A stretch of 29,050 nucleotides of DNA, from NCBI GenBank assembly GCA_003978875.1, contig QNXQ01000092.1, forward strand, positions 1 through 29,050, read 5' to 3'. Positions within the stretch are counted from its first letter, which is position 1; each line of letters begins with the position of its first letter. This document shows, in pieces, positions 1 to 7,476 of this stretch. Origin of the DNA: Aquifex sp. (GTDB lineage Bacteria; Aquificota; Aquificia; Aquificales; Aquificaceae). Below the pieces are notes generated by a model. It ran no database searches and was not told where the DNA came from. It saw only the letters and a program-made list of their open reading frames with translations. The position numbers and the translations under genes were made by a program.

Positions 1-217
1 TCTGAAGGTTGCTAAAATACTTGGACTTGCACAAGACCCGGATAGCAGGTTCCTTATACCGGCTGAAGACAGCGGTTCTAACATAGTTTCCAACAAACCT
101 GGTGTATTCATAGCTGGAGCTTGTAAAGGACCTATAGACATAGAATCTTCTCTTGCTGAAGGTGAAGCTGCAGGTGCAGAAGCTGCAACATTTTTAGGAG
201 CGAAGGTTAGCGTATGA
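1..217 (+). CDS. hdrA: sHdrA-like heterodisulfide reductase subunit A, C-terminal end (partial)
   Basis: The window opens inside this gene. Reading from base 2 gives 71 residues up to TGA at 215-217. The segment GVFIAGACKGPIDIESSLAE is the typical C-terminal part of the FAD-binding subunit A of heterodisulfide reductases, where the flavoprotein closes with a 'VF.AG.C.GP.DI..S..EG.AA' block. In sulfur oxidisers the sHdrA subunit works in a cytoplasmic complex that oxidises protein-bound sulfane sulfur. The stop overlaps the ATG of the next gene (ATGA, 214-217), which indicates translational coupling. The N-terminal FAD domain lies outside the window, so sHdrA versus a longer methanogen-type HdrA rests on the neighbours (sHdrH, C2, B2, LbpA), which strongly favour sHdrA. 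Confidence 0.88.
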   Translation, partial: LKVAKILGLAQDPDSRFLIPAEDSGSNIVSNKPGVFIAGACKGPIDIESSLAEGEAAGAEAATFLGAKVSV

Positions 218-1029
218 GTGAGAAGCAACAAAAGGGCGGCTTTAAGGCCGCCTCTCTTGATGAAGCTCTTATTCGTGATTACCTGATAAAGATACTAAGT
301 GAAGGAGAGGAATTTTTACAGGATTTTTATCAGGATGTAAAGGCAAAAAGCGAGTTATTCGAAAAAAAACTTTCAAAGGATAGCATAAAAAAACTCACCG
401 AAAAAGATTTGGAGACGATACTTGACAAGATATTCGCATCACGCAGAAAGAAAAAGAGAATTATCGAAGAGACAGGAGTATCAAACTTAAAGGAAGCTAT
501 TAAAAAACTTCTATACGGCGAAGATAGTGGATTTCTCGGTTTTGGTAAAAAGGAAGATACGAGAACCTGGGAGGAGAAAGTCGAAGAATTTGCGAGAAGT
601 ATAAGGGGTGTAGATAAAAGAGCTGCTAAAGACATAGCTGCGGAACTTCTACACTTCACTTTTCCCGATAAGTATATCCTTTGGACTTCTTGGATTTGGG
701 ACCCTGAAACGGAAACAGGAGCAATAGTGTTCCTCAAAGAGGAATCTCCTACAGGTGGGAAAGGAAGAAAAATGTACGGAGAGACCTATGACCAGTTTGA
801 ACAAGTTTATAAGCAGATAATGGAAAAACTCCACGAGTTCGGAGTCAAAGTAAAGGATTATTTATTCGTGGACATATTTCTGGCAATGATTTATGCGACT
901 TATGTGGATTATATGACTCTTTCGACTATGCACAGTGCTAAGGGATTTTTCCCTCCCGCCGGTGTTATGGCGAGGAGGCTGTTGGGAGTTCACGCTCCCA
1001 TACTTTACACTGATGTTGAATCATCTTGA
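214..1029 (+). CDS. sHdrH-type conserved protein of the sulfur-oxidising Hdr-like cluster
   Basis: A 271-residue soluble protein with no cysteine-cluster motif and no signal peptide. The N-terminal 110 residues are Lys/Glu-rich and predicted helical; the middle has an aromatic block (about residues 147-167, FTFPDKYILWTSWIW); the C-terminus is hydrophobic and Gly/Pro-rich. By position it is the 'hyp' or H protein that lies between sHdrA and sHdrC2 in known sHdr operons (order C1-B1-A-H-C2-B2). Its biochemical role is not established to my knowledge. It starts with an ATG overlapping the sHdrA stop and ends 13 nt before hdrC2. The function is assigned by gene order; I see no catalytic motif. 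Confidence 0.8.
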   Translation: MSEKQQKGGFKAASLDEALIRDYLIKILSEGEEFLQDFYQDVKAKSELFEKKLSKDSIKKLTEKDLETILDKIFASRRKKKRIIEETGVSNLKEAIKKLLYGEDSGFLGFGKKEDTRTWEEKVEEFARSIRGVDKRAAKDIAAELLHFTFPDKYILWTSWIWDPETETGAIVFLKEESPTGGKGRKMYGETYDQFEQVYKQIMEKLHEFGVKVKDYLFVDIFLAMIYATYVDYMTLSTMHSAKGFFPPAGVMARRLLGVHAPILYTDVESS

Positions 1030-1042
1030 GGAGGTGTAGGAG

Positions 1043-1804
1043 ATGGCTATTCACGAGCGGTCTCTTGTAGAACCGGAGAGAATTTTAAGAAAGGATAGAT
1101 TAGTTATAGACGGTGTTGATGTTTCTGGTGATTGGAACTTAATTATCCTTCCCAGAGTTATAGAAGATTACGACTTATCTCTCTTAGATGAAATTCTCCA
1201 GCAACCTGAAGGTAAAACTATACTCCAATGCTATCAATGTTCCTACTGTACAGCATCTTGTCCTGTTCACAATTACTGGGATGAAAGGTACAATCCAAGA
1301 CACTTTATCTATCTCGCAAGATTGGGAATGGTAGATGAACTCCAGAAAAGAGCAGATGTAATGTGGAGATGTGTATCTTGCCACAAATGCACCCACAGAT
1401 GTCCCAAAGGAGTTCTCGTTGAAGAAGTTCTAAAAGCTATTCTCAGGGTATTGGCAAAAAGAGGATTGATAGAGGAGTATCCTTCTAAGAAGTTCGATAA
1501 ATTCTTCCTGGAGCAAGTTGTTGAGTATGGAAGAATTGAAGACGGGGAATTGCTCTTCGGATGGATAGAAAAGCAAGGATATAAGGTATTTAAAGACCCT
1601 ATACTTAAAAAGCCTATTCCTCTATTCGGTGATATTCCCGAGTGGCTAAAAACTCTAGCTGTTAAACCTATTAAAAATATGAATATAGACTTTCTTATAC
1701 TTAATGCGAAACACATGCTAATCCATCCGAAAACTAAGAACTGGGGCAAGATGAAACAAGTCCTCAGAAAGGTTCTTCAAGAAGAAGGTGTAGAACTTCA
1801 TTAA
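1043..1804 (+). CDS. hdrC: sHdrC2, iron-sulfur subunit C of the Hdr-like complex
   Basis: A 253-residue cytoplasmic ferredoxin-like protein with two CxxCxxCxxxCP motifs (Cys63/66/69/73 and Cys110/113/116/120), each expected to ligate one [4Fe-4S] cluster. In HdrC proteins these clusters pass electrons between the flavin subunit HdrA and the catalytic subunit HdrB. About 130 residues follow the second motif, rich in Lys and hydrophobics, as in other bacterial HdrC-like proteins. A strong GGAGGTG ribosome site precedes the ATG. The gene is in a run with hdrA/H upstream and hdrB2 21 nt downstream, so co-translation into one complex is likely. Subunit family is certain; the C2 paralogue label comes from the position after A-H. 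Confidence 0.92.
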   Translation: MAIHERSLVEPERILRKDRLVIDGVDVSGDWNLIILPRVIEDYDLSLLDEILQQPEGKTILQCYQCSYCTASCPVHNYWDERYNPRHFIYLARLGMVDELQKRADVMWRCVSCHKCTHRCPKGVLVEEVLKAILRVLAKRGLIEEYPSKKFDKFFLEQVVEYGRIEDGELLFGWIEKQGYKVFKDPILKKPIPLFGDIPEWLKTLAVKPIKNMNIDFLILNAKHMLIHPKTKNWGKMKQVLRKVLQEEGVELH

Positions 1805-1825
1805 TTGATTTAAGGAGGTCAAAAG

Positions 1826-2821
1826 ATGGCAGTACCTGTACAATTTAGAAAACCGCCTTTAGGTGGTATCGGAAAGAAGGTTGCGTATTATCCCGGATGT
1901 TCACTTGAAGGTGCTGCAAGGGCTTACGATGTTTCAACAAGGATAGTTGCGAAAGAGCTTGGACTGGAACTGGACTATTTGGAAGACTACAACTGTTGCG
2001 GTGCAATGGAAACAAAGAACGTAACCTTCTGGGGAACAATGCTTCTCAATGCGAGAAACATGTCTCTCGCAAGACAGCAGGGACACAGTGTAATAGTAGC
2101 TCCCTGTAACGGATGTTCATTCTCGCTTCAAAGGGCAGAATACTTCCTCGAAACGGATAAAAATACACTGGATAGAATAAATCAACTTCTCCAAGAAGCT
2201 GGAGAAAAACCCTTAGATACAGTTCCTCACACTTACCATATACTTGAATGGTTTTATCACGAAGCAGGTCCTGAAAAAGTAAAGGAAAAAACGAGAAAAC
2301 CTTTAAGAGGTCTTAAGGTTGCTAATTACTACGGTTGCCTCTACACAAGACCTCACTTCTATTCAAGGACTTATTCCCACCTAGCACCTGAAAACGAAGA
2401 ACAAGACAGACCGAGAAAGAGAGAAACCGCAGATGACGATGAACATCCCTACTATATGGAAGCACTCCTTGAAGCTGCAGGAGCAACTTCCGTTGAAATA
2501 GAACCAATGCATACACAATGTTGTGGAGGACCTCACTCACTCTCCGACGAGGAAGTTTCCGAAAAATTTGTAATGATGATACTTCAAACTGCTAAGAGAA
2601 ATGGAGCTGACATAATAGCTACTGAATGTCCATTATGTCATGCGTCTTTAGAGATGTACAGACACAGACTTATGCTTAAAGGTGTACCCGATGTAGATGT
2701 TCCTGCTGCATACTTTACACAACTTCTGGGACTTGCTTTCGGATACAGTGCTAACGACGTAAAGCTGAAAGATAACCTCTCCGATCCTCTACCCGTACTT
2801 AAAAAGCTTGGGCTTGCATAA
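1826..2821 (+). CDS. hdrB: sHdrB2, CCG-domain catalytic subunit B of the Hdr-like complex
   Basis: A 331-residue protein made of two CCG domains. The first carries Cys25, Cys57-Cys58 (NCCG) and Cys94/Cys97; the second carries Cys171, Cys232-Cys233 (QCCGG) and Cys268/Cys271. In HdrB the two CCG domains bind the unusual [4Fe-4S] clusters that cleave disulfides. In sHdr systems the substrate is thought to be sulfur bound to a carrier protein. Both Cys sets are complete here, so two active-type clusters are plausible. Residues 187-208 form a very charged, hydrophilic insert (Glu/Asp/Arg-rich) inside the second domain. The ATG follows an AAGGAGGTC site. A strong terminator follows the stop by 6 nt. 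Confidence 0.93.
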   Translation: MAVPVQFRKPPLGGIGKKVAYYPGCSLEGAARAYDVSTRIVAKELGLELDYLEDYNCCGAMETKNVTFWGTMLLNARNMSLARQQGHSVIVAPCNGCSFSLQRAEYFLETDKNTLDRINQLLQEAGEKPLDTVPHTYHILEWFYHEAGPEKVKEKTRKPLRGLKVANYYGCLYTRPHFYSRTYSHLAPENEEQDRPRKRETADDDEHPYYMEALLEAAGATSVEIEPMHTQCCGGPHSLSDEEVSEKFVMMILQTAKRNGADIIATECPLCHASLEMYRHRLMLKGVPDVDVPAAYFTQLLGLAFGYSANDVKLKDNLSDPLPVLKKLGLA

Positions 2822-2827
2822 CCCTTC

Positions 2828-2849
2828 GCCCGCTTTTGCGGGCTTTTTT
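2828..2849 (+). terminator. Intrinsic terminator after hdrB2
   Basis: A 6-bp all-GC stem, GCCCGC (2828-2833) and GCGGGC (2838-2843), with a TTTT loop, is followed directly by six T (2844-2849). It begins 6 nt after the hdrB2 stop. This is the only textbook Rho-independent terminator I see in the window, and it lies inside the functional sulfur-oxidation cluster, separating the Hdr subunits from the sulfur and lipoyl carrier genes. Confidence 0.87.
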
Positions 2850-2891
2850 AATAAAAAAAGCTAATGAAAATATAAATAGGGGTAAAGGCAA

Positions 2892-3299
2892 ATGCTTGAA
2901 AAGGAAATGAAAATAGTAATACTGATGACAAGCGGTCCCAAAACTCCTTGGAGATGTGCTACACCCTTTTACATAGCTACCCTTATGGCTGCTCAAGAGG
3001 CGGATGTGGAAATTTTCTTCAATATGGATGGTACAAATCTTATAAAGAAGGGAGTTGCTGAAAAAATATGCCCTTCTTTGGAAGGTAACTGCTTTTCTGC
3101 AAACGGACAAAAGCCTAAAACCGTTTATGATTTTATGAAAGATGCTAAGCTTGCAGGTGTTAAGTTTTTTTCATGTAAGCAGGCTATAGATTCCATGGGA
3201 CTTACAGAAGAAGATTTGATACCTGAAATTGACGGTATAGTGCCGGCAAGTGAGTTTGCTATCAGGGCTATGATGGCGGATAAGCTTATTACCTTTTAA
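2892..3299 (+). CDS. DsrE-family sulfur carrier (DsrE3-like)
   Basis: A 135-residue small cytoplasmic protein with the DsrE/DsrF fold pattern: an N-terminal beta strand (KIVILMTSGP), a helix over a cysteine (Cys22), then a 'KFFSCKQAIDSMGLTEEDLI' block. Cys95 in this block sits where DsrE-type proteins carry the sulfur-binding cysteine. Cys60 and Cys67 form a further pair. DsrE3-type proteins act with TusA and rhodanese to deliver sulfur atoms to the sHdr complex; that role here is inferred from the neighbours. An AAAGG site precedes the ATG. The hdrB2 terminator lies upstream, so it may have its own promoter (an AT-rich ATATAAAT stretch is found at about 2869-2876). Confidence 0.82.
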   Translation: MLEKEMKIVILMTSGPKTPWRCATPFYIATLMAAQEADVEIFFNMDGTNLIKKGVAEKICPSLEGNCFSANGQKPKTVYDFMKDAKLAGVKFFSCKQAIDSMGLTEEDLIPEIDGIVPASEFAIRAMMADKLITF

Positions 3300-3328
3300 T
3301 CTTCGAATAAATTTAAGGGAGGTGTGAA

Positions 3329-3778
3329 ATGGCGGAAGTTAACGGATGTCCTCTTCCAGAGGATAGACTCTATTACATTAATCCTGATAAGAATGCTTTC
3401 ATCTGGGCAAAAGATGAGGGAGATGGAACGTTTACCATCGGACTTACTTCCGTAGCCGCCGCAATGGCAGGAAGACTTGTTGCTTACACACCCAAGAAAG
3501 TAGGAAAAGCTGTAAAGAAGGACAAAAGTATTGCAACTATCGAAAGCGGAAAGTGGGTTGGACCTGTACCCGCACCTTTTGAGGGTGAAATCGTAGAAGT
3601 TAACGAAGCTCTTAAAGGTAATCCCGCACTCGCAAATGATGACCCTTATGGGCAAGGATGGATAGCTAAGGTAAAACCCGCAGATCCCGAAGCTGCAAAA
3701 GCTGAACTTGTAGATGCGGCTAAAGCTGCAGAACTTCTCCAACCCATAGTACAAGAAAAAGGAGTAAAGTGCGGTTAA
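3329..3778 (+). CDS. lbpA: Lipoate-binding protein LbpA (GcvH-like) of the sHdr pathway
   Basis: A 149-residue GcvH-like single lipoyl domain. Lys75 in the ESGKWVGPV context is the expected lipoylation site, in the usual hairpin position of H proteins. The N-terminus (YYINPDKNAFIWAKDEGDG) and the C-terminal half follow the H-protein layout, but the complex beside it is Hdr-like rather than a glycine cleavage system, which marks it as LbpA. In sHdr sulfur oxidisers LbpA is the lipoyl carrier proposed to present sulfur intermediates to the Hdr-like complex. A GGGAGGTG site precedes the ATG. The product is soluble and alanine-rich at the C-terminus. Confidence 0.87.
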   Translation: MAEVNGCPLPEDRLYYINPDKNAFIWAKDEGDGTFTIGLTSVAAAMAGRLVAYTPKKVGKAVKKDKSIATIESGKWVGPVPAPFEGEIVEVNEALKGNPALANDDPYGQGWIAKVKPADPEAAKAELVDAAKAAELLQPIVQEKGVKCG

Positions 3779-3820
3779 TCGCTTTCTTTTCCTTTTTATA
3801 TCCCTTTTGGGAGCAAGACA

Positions 3821-4843
3821 ATGAATATAATCGATGCTATAGAGGAACTTGATGTTGAATTAAAAGAGGAATTGGTAGAGAAACTTTCTGAAGGTTATGA
3901 AATAAGAAAAAGAAATTTTGGAAATAAAATTTTCTTTTACTCTCCCGGTTTTAAACACTACGAAGTTGAAGATTTTTCTGTAAATTCACCTCCGAAGTTT
4001 GTGGATATATCGGTTACCGGAAGAAACTGTGAACTTATGTGTGATCACTGTGCATCAAAAATTTTGTGGCACATGATTCCCGCAACAACTCCAGAGGAAC
4101 TCGTAAAAGTAGGACAAGAGCTTAAGGCTAAGGGAATAGAAGGAGTTTTAATCTCCGGGGGCTCCGATAAAAACGGATACGTACCACTTTGGGACTTCTT
4201 TGACGCTATGAAATACTTAAAGGAGGAACTCGGTTTTCTCCTTACATGTCATGTGGGTCTTGTAGACGAAAAATACGTTGAAGGTTTAAAATACGCCGGA
4301 GTTGATGCGGTACTGCTCGACATAATAGGAGATAACGATACAATAGCTCAGGTTTATAAACTCCCTCATAAAACTACGGAAGATTATGATTACTCTCTAA
4401 AACTACTCAAGGATGCAGGACTAAGAATAGTACCACACGTAATAATAGGGCTTCACTACGGAAAGATAAAAGGAGAATTCAGAGCAATAGATATGATAGC
4501 AAAATACAATCCCGATGCCCTTGTATTGGTAGTAATAATGCCCTATTACGGAAAGGCAAAATTTCAACTGCTTCCACCTCCCAAGACAGAAGAAACTGCG
4601 GAGGTAATACTTTACGCTAGGAAACAGGTTCAAAATGCTCCTGTGGTTATAGGATGTGCAAGACCGGCAGGAGCGGAAAGGATTAAACTCGATGCGTACG
4701 CAGTTATTGCAGGAGTGAACGGAATAGCTTTTCCCGCAGAAGGTATAGTCACTTATTCAAAAGCTTTAGGTCTAGAACCCATCGTGTCGCCAAACTGTTG
4801 TTCCACAGTTTACTCTATGGTATTTCAAACTATGAATTCTTGA
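3821..4843 (+). CDS. Radical SAM protein, LipS1/LipS2-type lipoyl synthase candidate
   Basis: A 340-residue radical SAM enzyme: Cys70, Cys74 and Cys77 (CELMCDHC) form the CxxxCxxC that binds the SAM [4Fe-4S] cluster, followed by a 'GVLISGGSDKNG' glycine-rich strand for SAM contact. A further Cys-Cys pair near residues 331-332 (SPNCCSTVY) and a Cys-Ala-Arg-Pro segment could bind a sacrificial or auxiliary cluster; this is inference. Two-protein lipoyl synthases LipS1/LipS2 are known to be encoded with sHdr/LbpA loci, and this gene directly follows lbpA, so it probably inserts sulfur into the octanoyl group on LbpA. I cannot tell LipS1 from LipS2 from memory. A weak GGGAG site precedes the ATG. 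Confidence 0.72.
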   Translation: MNIIDAIEELDVELKEELVEKLSEGYEIRKRNFGNKIFFYSPGFKHYEVEDFSVNSPPKFVDISVTGRNCELMCDHCASKILWHMIPATTPEELVKVGQELKAKGIEGVLISGGSDKNGYVPLWDFFDAMKYLKEELGFLLTCHVGLVDEKYVEGLKYAGVDAVLLDIIGDNDTIAQVYKLPHKTTEDYDYSLKLLKDAGLRIVPHVIIGLHYGKIKGEFRAIDMIAKYNPDALVLVVIMPYYGKAKFQLLPPPKTEETAEVILYARKQVQNAPVVIGCARPAGAERIKLDAYAVIAGVNGIAFPAEGIVTYSKALGLEPIVSPNCCSTVYSMVFQTMNS

Positions 4844-4865
4844 CGAGAATACCTTTTAATATATT
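4840..4865 (+). promoter_or_regulatory. Candidate promoter for dxr (near-leaderless)
   Basis: A TTGACG box (4840-4845) overlaps the stop codon of the radical SAM gene and is followed after 14 nt by TATATT (4860-4865); TATTGT at 4862-4867 is an alternative with 16-nt spacing. The dxr ATG is at 4871, so the transcript would begin at or very near the start codon. No Shine-Dalgarno sequence is present in the 27-nt gap. Confidence 0.4.
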
Positions 4866-4870
4866 GTGTC

Positions 4871-6013
4871 ATGAAGCTTGGGATTCTGGGTTCAACCGGT
4901 TCAATAGGCTCTCAAACTCTTGAAGTTTACGAGAAATTCAAAGAAGAGATAGAGCTGGTAGGAATTTTAGCAAATAGGGCATCGGATAAACTTCTTCAGC
5001 AGGCTCAAAAATATAAACCAAAATATGTAGTTTCCTATCAGGAACCTACCAAAGATTGGCTTGAAGCGCTGCCAAAAGAGTCTACGTATCTTCATGGAGA
5101 TGAGGGATTAAAGACAATTATCGCTGAATCTGATAAGTTGATGAACGCGGTTTCCGGAATTTACGGAATAAAACCCGCGTACGAAATACTGAAAGCCGGA
5201 AAAATTTTGCTGGCTTCCAATAAAGAATCGATTATATGCTTAGGTGAGTTTATTAAAAAACACAGAAATAAGGTTATTCCCGTAGATAGTGAACATAACG
5301 CCCTTTTCCAGCTTTTGAACGCCCACAACATGAGTGAGATAAAGTACGTTTATTTGACCGCCTCGGGAGGGCCTTTTAAGGATAAATCTCTCGATGAACT
5401 GAAAGATGTAAGCGTAGAGGAAGCGTTAAAACATCCCAGATGGAATATGGGAGCAAAAATAACTGTTGATTCCGCAACACTTATGAATAAAGGTTTTGAA
5501 ATGCTTGAGGCTTCTTACCTTTTCAATCTTCCGCTGGATATAATAAAGGTAGTCATACACCCGCAGAGCGTTGTCCACGGGATTATTGAACTAAAAGACA
5601 ACAGCTTCATAATGCATACTTCCCAGACCGATATGAAGATACCAATTCTTTACTCCCTTTTTTATCCAGAGAGAAAAGAATATCCTTTCAAGAAGGTATC
5701 TTTAATAGAGTTTTCTCCCATTACCTTTGAGAAGGTAGATACGAGTAAGTTTAAAGCTCTTGACTTAGCAAAGTGGGCAGGTTTTATGGGTGGAGTTTAC
5801 GTCCCTGTCCTTGTAGGAGCCGATGAAGAAGCGGTAAGCCTATTCCTCGAGAGAAAAATATCTTTCCTCGATATAGCCGATTTAATAGAGGAAACCTTAA
5901 GTGAGGTAAATATCCGAGACCCTGAAAATGTTGAGGAAATACTCGAAGCGGTAGAATGGGGAAGAAAAAAAGTCAGGGAGCTTTACGAGAAAAAATTTGC
6001 AAATAAAGTATAG
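4871..6013 (+). CDS. dxr: 1-deoxy-D-xylulose 5-phosphate reductoisomerase
   Basis: A 380-residue protein of full family length. It catalyses the NADPH-dependent conversion of DXP to 2-C-methyl-D-erythritol 4-phosphate, the committed step of the MEP isoprenoid pathway. Visible motifs are the N-terminal nucleotide fold GSTGSIG (residues 7-13), the SNKES block, the metal-binding DSEHNALFQ segment, ASGGPF, the HPRWNMGAKITVDSATLMNK active-site region and the HPQSVVHG block. No signal peptide, as expected for a cytoplasmic enzyme. The last 41 nt overlap the 3' end of the convergent membrane-protein gene on the other strand. There is no ribosome site before the ATG. Confidence 0.97.
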   Translation: MKLGILGSTGSIGSQTLEVYEKFKEEIELVGILANRASDKLLQQAQKYKPKYVVSYQEPTKDWLEALPKESTYLHGDEGLKTIIAESDKLMNAVSGIYGIKPAYEILKAGKILLASNKESIICLGEFIKKHRNKVIPVDSEHNALFQLLNAHNMSEIKYVYLTASGGPFKDKSLDELKDVSVEEALKHPRWNMGAKITVDSATLMNKGFEMLEASYLFNLPLDIIKVVIHPQSVVHGIIELKDNSFIMHTSQTDMKIPILYSLFYPERKEYPFKKVSLIEFSPITFEKVDTSKFKALDLAKWAGFMGGVYVPVLVGADEEAVSLFLERKISFLDIADLIEETLSEVNIRDPENVEEILEAVEWGRKKVRELYEKKFANKV

Positions 6014-6845
6014 ATAAAATTCCCCAGATTGCAGAGGAAAAGAGCAAAAAGTTATGAGCTAAAAATCCTATCTTTAATCCTTCCTTTATTTCAATACCGG
6101 TAATTTTCAAAGGAATGAGAAAACCGGCTTCATAAGTTCCATATCCCATAAAACCATGAATCGGAAGCACTGAAGAAAGCTCTCCCCCTAAAAATCCCAG
6201 GATATAAATGAATAAGTCTAAATTCGATACGGAAGATACTATTAAGTAGGTAGACGCTGCTTTCAAAAAGAAAGATACAACCGATATAGAGAAAAGGAGG
6301 AATGAAAGTTTTGGAGAAAATTCCCTGATTAGAAAATTCTTTATTTCTTTAAATTTCCAAAATTCTGGAATAAGGAAAATTACCTTTTGAAAGAAAGGGC
6401 TAAAAATAATAAGCAATACTAGGAAAGATAAAGCTTGAGATATTCCGAATTTCACCCAGAGATAACTGAAAAAAACTACGGTGAGCAAACCCATCATGTC
6501 GTAAATCCTGCCGATGATAAAACCCCAGAAAGAGTATTTGAGTTCTATACTCAGCCTTTTAGTGTAGTAAAACCAGCTAAGTTCACCGCTTCTTGCGGGC
6601 AGTACATTATTTAAAAATAGGTTTGCAGAGTTAAGAAAAAAACTTTCCTTAAAGGGAATTTTTAACAAAATACTCCACTTCAAACTACGCGTAATTTGAC
6701 TAAGTGTATACAAAAGAAAGGCTGAAAAGAATGTAAGTAAATCTATTTTTTTGAGGTCTTGTATTAGTTCGTGAAAGGGTAAAAAGTAAAAAACTAATGC
6801 AATGAATAGAAAGCTTAAAAGGAGAGAAGCTATAGTTCTTTTCAA
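5973..6845 (-). CDS. UPF0104 / flippase-like integral membrane protein
   Basis: A 290-residue hydrophobic protein with about seven or eight membrane segments. The pattern (N-terminal 'SLLLSFLFIALVFYFLPF', the 'RSLKWSILL' loop, 'LPARSGELSWFYYTKRL' and a late 'LPIHGFMGYGTYEAGFLIP') matches the lysylphosphatidylglycerol-synthase transmembrane/flippase-like family (UPF0104). The conserved PARSGEL and GYGTYEAG segments are both present. The soluble LPG synthetase domain is absent, so it is more likely a lipid or glycolipid transporter/flippase-like protein than an aminoacyl-lipid synthase. The start overlaps the stop of the FAD oxidoreductase upstream by 4 nt. Function is not known from the sequence alone. 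Confidence 0.78.
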   Translation of the reverse strand: MKRTIASLLLSFLFIALVFYFLPFHELIQDLKKIDLLTFFSAFLLYTLSQITRSLKWSILLKIPFKESFFLNSANLFLNNVLPARSGELSWFYYTKRLSIELKYSFWGFIIGRIYDMMGLLTVVFFSYLWVKFGISQALSFLVLLIIFSPFFQKVIFLIPEFWKFKEIKNFLIREFSPKLSFLLFSISVVSFFLKAASTYLIVSSVSNLDLFIYILGFLGGELSSVLPIHGFMGYGTYEAGFLIPLKITGIEIKEGLKIGFLAHNFLLFSSAIWGILSILYLQIFSRKAP

Positions 6846-7456
6846 TCTTCCTTTGGCGGAACGTCGTGTATTACTATAGGCTTACCTGCCCATTCGGAGA
6901 GTATATTTATAGCAACTTGAACTCCGCTACCTGCAGCTGCGGTATACATAGAACTTAATCCCGCAAGTAATCCCGCAACATACAGGCCATCTCTTACCTT
7001 GTAATCTCCATCGTGTTTTATCATCACTCTTCCAGGCTTAGGAGATTTGGGATTATCAATTACCTCTATTCCTTCACATTCTATTTCGAACTTATGGAAT
7101 CCGGAAGCCAGAACTACATAATCCGCTTCGTAAACATTACCGCTTTTAGTATGAACTTTAAAATTACCCTTATCTCCTTCAACTTTTACAACTGTATCTT
7201 CCATAAACTCAACGTTTTTACTGAGAGATTCTATCTGCTCTCTTATTTGTTTTAAAAGCTCCGTTCCAATGGTACCTATCGGAACACCCGGTACGTTGTT
7301 GAGCATTGCTTTATTGAGATCCGATTTTCCATCGTCTATAACTAAGAATTTTCTTCCTTCAGCCCATTGCCACCCTCTTCCCTGTGAAGAGGCAAATGTT
7401 AAAGCACAACCGAGTCCTGCTGGACCGCCGCCTACAATGATTACGTCGTATCTCAT
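6842..7456 (-). CDS. Short thioredoxin-reductase-like FAD oxidoreductase
   Basis: A 204-residue flavoprotein. Starting at the ATG at 7454-7456 places the FAD-binding strand at the N-terminus (RYDVIIVGGGPAGLG, GxGxxG motif); the longer reading frame to 7495 adds 13 residues with no similarity and overlaps the permease gene, so I reject it. A second FAD motif, DGLYVAGLLAGL, lies near the C-terminus. The NADPH domain and the redox-active CxxC of true thioredoxin reductases are absent, so it is a single-domain relative, perhaps using another electron donor. No Shine-Dalgarno sequence is visible; a TATAAT box reads on this strand about 10 nt upstream of the ATG. It is translationally coupled to the flippase-like gene. 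Confidence 0.78.
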   Translation of the reverse strand: MRYDVIIVGGGPAGLGCALTFASSQGRGWQWAEGRKFLVIDDGKSDLNKAMLNNVPGVPIGTIGTELLKQIREQIESLSKNVEFMEDTVVKVEGDKGNFKVHTKSGNVYEADYVVLASGFHKFEIECEGIEVIDNPKSPKPGRVMIKHDGDYKVRDGLYVAGLLAGLSSMYTAAAGSGVQVAINILSEWAGKPIVIHDVPPKED

Positions 7457-7476
7457 AGGATAAATTATAGTGAATA

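Noticed and set aside
3801..3812. TCCC-TTTT-GGGA hairpin masking the GGGAG ribosome site of the radical SAM gene
   Set aside because: Only four base pairs; at growth temperatures of a hyperthermophile it would not be stable.
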